Source: Verrucomicrobiota bacterium (GTDB lineage Bacteria > Verrucomicrobiota > Verrucomicrobiia > Verrucomicrobiales > DEV007). From it: a stretch of DNA of 7,235 nucleotides. Under the pieces are notes generated by a model, which worked only from the letters and a program-made list of their open reading frames with translations, was not told where the DNA came from and ran no database searches. How positions within the stretch are numbered: the first letter of the stretch is position 1; each line of letters opens with the position of its first letter. This document shows, in pieces, positions 5,966 through 7,235 of the stretch. Location of the stretch: NCBI GenBank assembly GCA_013152075.1, contig JAADHD010000297.1, positions 1 to 7,235 on the forward strand, read 5' to 3'. Made by a program: the position numbers and the translations under genes.

Positions 5966-7235
5966 TTATTTCGCGTAATCTTCCACACGTAATCCATATT
6001 CGGGCATGTCGGGTATCATGATGTCTTCCAGCCAGGCTTTGAATAAGGGGGTGAGCTTCTGGCCGCTGATCTCATTGGCAATAGTGATGAAGTCATCGGT
6101 TCCAGCATCACCATTACCGTGTTTCTTTAAATACTCTTTTAGAATATCAAAAAACACATCATCACCAACTTTTAGGCGTAAACTGTGAATGGCTAGGGCT
6201 CCTCTTGTGTAGGTGCCTCCTCCGTAAATATCATCAAGGGAGCTTACTTTGCGAGGGGCTTTTGCCAGCAGCGATACCATGTCTTCAAAGCTACGCGAAT
6301 CTTTCGCGAGTGGTTTGCCTTCTAGGATGGCGAGGAAATGCCTATTTTTACCCATCGTGAGGTTGAATGCTGAAAATGAAATCTCATTCAATGCTGCATT
6401 CAGATGATAGCTGGAAATTCCCGTTTCAGGCACTTGTTCAAGTGCTTTTTTGAGCTCTTCTGGATTGGTTTTCCCATTGGTGCCGAGGTTGATGAGTGAT
6501 TCCACATCGGCGACATTCATTGTTCGTTCTTTTATTTCAAAAAATTGAAGTAGTTTGTCGAGTCCGGATTTAGAAAAGTGCTGGATGCCCATCATCGATT
6601 CGAAACTACCTTTCACCCATTCTTTCATAAAGGATTTATCTTTGTGTTCCATCCAGAGTGCTGCCGCGTAAGTCGCAAACCCTTCTTTCAGCCAATTCTC
6701 TTTCCAGTCGCTTAGAGAGACCAAATTGCCGAACCATTGATGGGCGATTTCATGGGCGATCTTGGTTTCACTAACAGGAACACCAAAAGTTGATCGAGTC
6801 TGGGTTTCGAAAGCCAGCGCACTCTCGCCTTTCATCACGACTACTCCAGCGGTCTCAAAGGGGTATGCTCCAAATCTTTTGGAGAAAAATTCCATTATTT
6901 CATTCTGAATGGCAAAAGTCTCTCTGTTTTCAGCACTGATAGCTTTGTCGAAGTAATTAAAAACAGGAACACCGTTTTTAGTCTTTGAAATTTCTAAGTC
7001 AAAATGACCAATGTGAAGCATTGCCAAATAGCTGGCTAAAGGTTCTCTGGTTGAGAAATGATACGTGGCACTGCCGTTATTAATTTCCTTTTTTCCGGGA
7101 GTTCCATTTGCCACGACATCGTAGGATTCAGGAACTGTAATGTGAAAATCGTAAGTGGCCTTGTCTCTGGGATGATTGTTACACGGGAACCAGTTCTTGC
7201 TAGCTATAGGTTCGCCTAGGGCACGGATCCCAATA
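5966..7235 (-). CDS. M1-family zinc metallopeptidase (aminopeptidase), N-terminus beyond window
   Basis: The frame is open to the right edge, giving 422 residues in the window. The upstream part reads W-F-P-C-N-N-H-P-R-D-K-A-T-Y-D-F (about nt 7192-7145), a hallmark of the M1 N-terminal beta domain, so the GTG at 7114 is internal and not the start. The catalytic domain has a GxMEN-like segment (A-L-A-F-E-T-Q-T, Glu at 6808-6806) for binding the free amino terminus. The zinc motif is H-E-I-A-H (6754-6740), with the third ligand Glu 18 residues later (6685-6683, in L-K-E-G-F-A-T-Y). The transition-state Tyr lies in T-Y-T-R-G-A-L (6211-6209). All key residues are present, so it should be active. 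The distance from the zinc Glu to the Tyr is 158 residues, against roughly 60-65 in LTA4 hydrolase and PepN, so there is a large insertion (about 6260-6592). The gene looks AT-richer than the oxidoreductase and transporter genes. Localisation cannot be judged without the N-terminus. Confidence 0.92.
   Translation of the reverse strand, partial: IGIRALGEPIASKNWFPCNNHPRDKATYDFHITVPESYDVVANGTPGKKEINNGSATYHFSTREPLASYLAMLHIGHFDLEISKTKNGVPVFNYFDKAISAENRETFAIQNEIMEFFSKRFGAYPFETAGVVVMKGESALAFETQTRSTFGVPVSETKIAHEIAHQWFGNLVSLSDWKENWLKEGFATYAAALWMEHKDKSFMKEWVKGSFESMMGIQHFSKSGLDKLLQFFEIKERTMNVADVESLINLGTNGKTNPEELKKALEQVPETGISSYHLNAALNEISFSAFNLTMGKNRHFLAILEGKPLAKDSRSFEDMVSLLAKAPRKVSSLDDIYGGGTYTRGALAIHSLRLKVGDDVFFDILKEYLKKHGNGDAGTDDFITIANEISGQKLTPLFKAWLEDIMIPDMPEYGLRVEDYAK

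Noticed and set aside
5966..7114. Peptidase gene beginning at GTG 7114
   Set aside because: The frame stays open to the window edge, and the upstream residues carry the conserved M1 W-F-P-C-x-x-H-P segment, so the gene continues beyond 7235.

Overview
The window looks like ordinary chromosomal DNA from an environmental, Gram-negative-type bacterium. A Verrucomicrobiota-like host is my best guess, at low confidence. It rests on the gene mix (a Gfo/Idh/MocA oxidoreductase, a divergent Nramp-like carrier, a TIGR04283-type glycosyltransferase), the scarcity of Shine-Dalgarno sequences in front of the starts, and short GC-rich intergenic repeats. No rRNA, tRNA, phage, transposase or CRISPR signal was found.

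Layout from left to right: (1) <1-1147, plus strand: the 3' part of a multi-membrane GT-C/GT39-type glycosyltransferase, broken by an exact 8-bp tandem duplication at 750-765 that shifts the frame. (2) 1153-1820, minus strand: a compact vapBC-type toxin-antitoxin pair with an ATGA overlap. A perfect 12-bp-arm inverted repeat abuts the antitoxin start. (3) 1821-1992: an AT-rich spacer with two inverted repeats. (4) 1993-3051, minus strand: a Gfo/Idh/MocA NAD(P)-dependent oxidoreductase with a TATAAT box upstream. (5) 3052-3227: a repeat-bearing spacer (GC hairpin, three CGCGGAT copies, AT palindrome). (6) 3228-4931, minus strand: an Nramp-like membrane transporter that lacks the canonical metal-binding motifs. 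(7) 4932-5085: a divergent promoter region in which a GACAAGG tandem array forms the spacer of the rightward promoter. (8) 5086-5751, plus strand: a TIGR04283-like family 2 glycosyltransferase. (9) 5752-5965: a convergent spacer in which I see no convincing terminator or gene. (10) 5966->7235, minus strand: an M1 zinc aminopeptidase, cut by the window edge, with an unusually long insertion inside its catalytic domain.

The genes do not form one pathway. The strongest regulatory links are the coupled toxin-antitoxin pair with its likely autoregulatory operator, and the back-to-back promoters between the transporter and the glycosyltransferase. I see no clear new multi-gene system. The points most worth checking are the repeat-spaced promoter, the 8-bp duplication frameshift, the motif-less Nramp-like carrier, the M1 insertion, and the possibly leaderless vapBC transcript.
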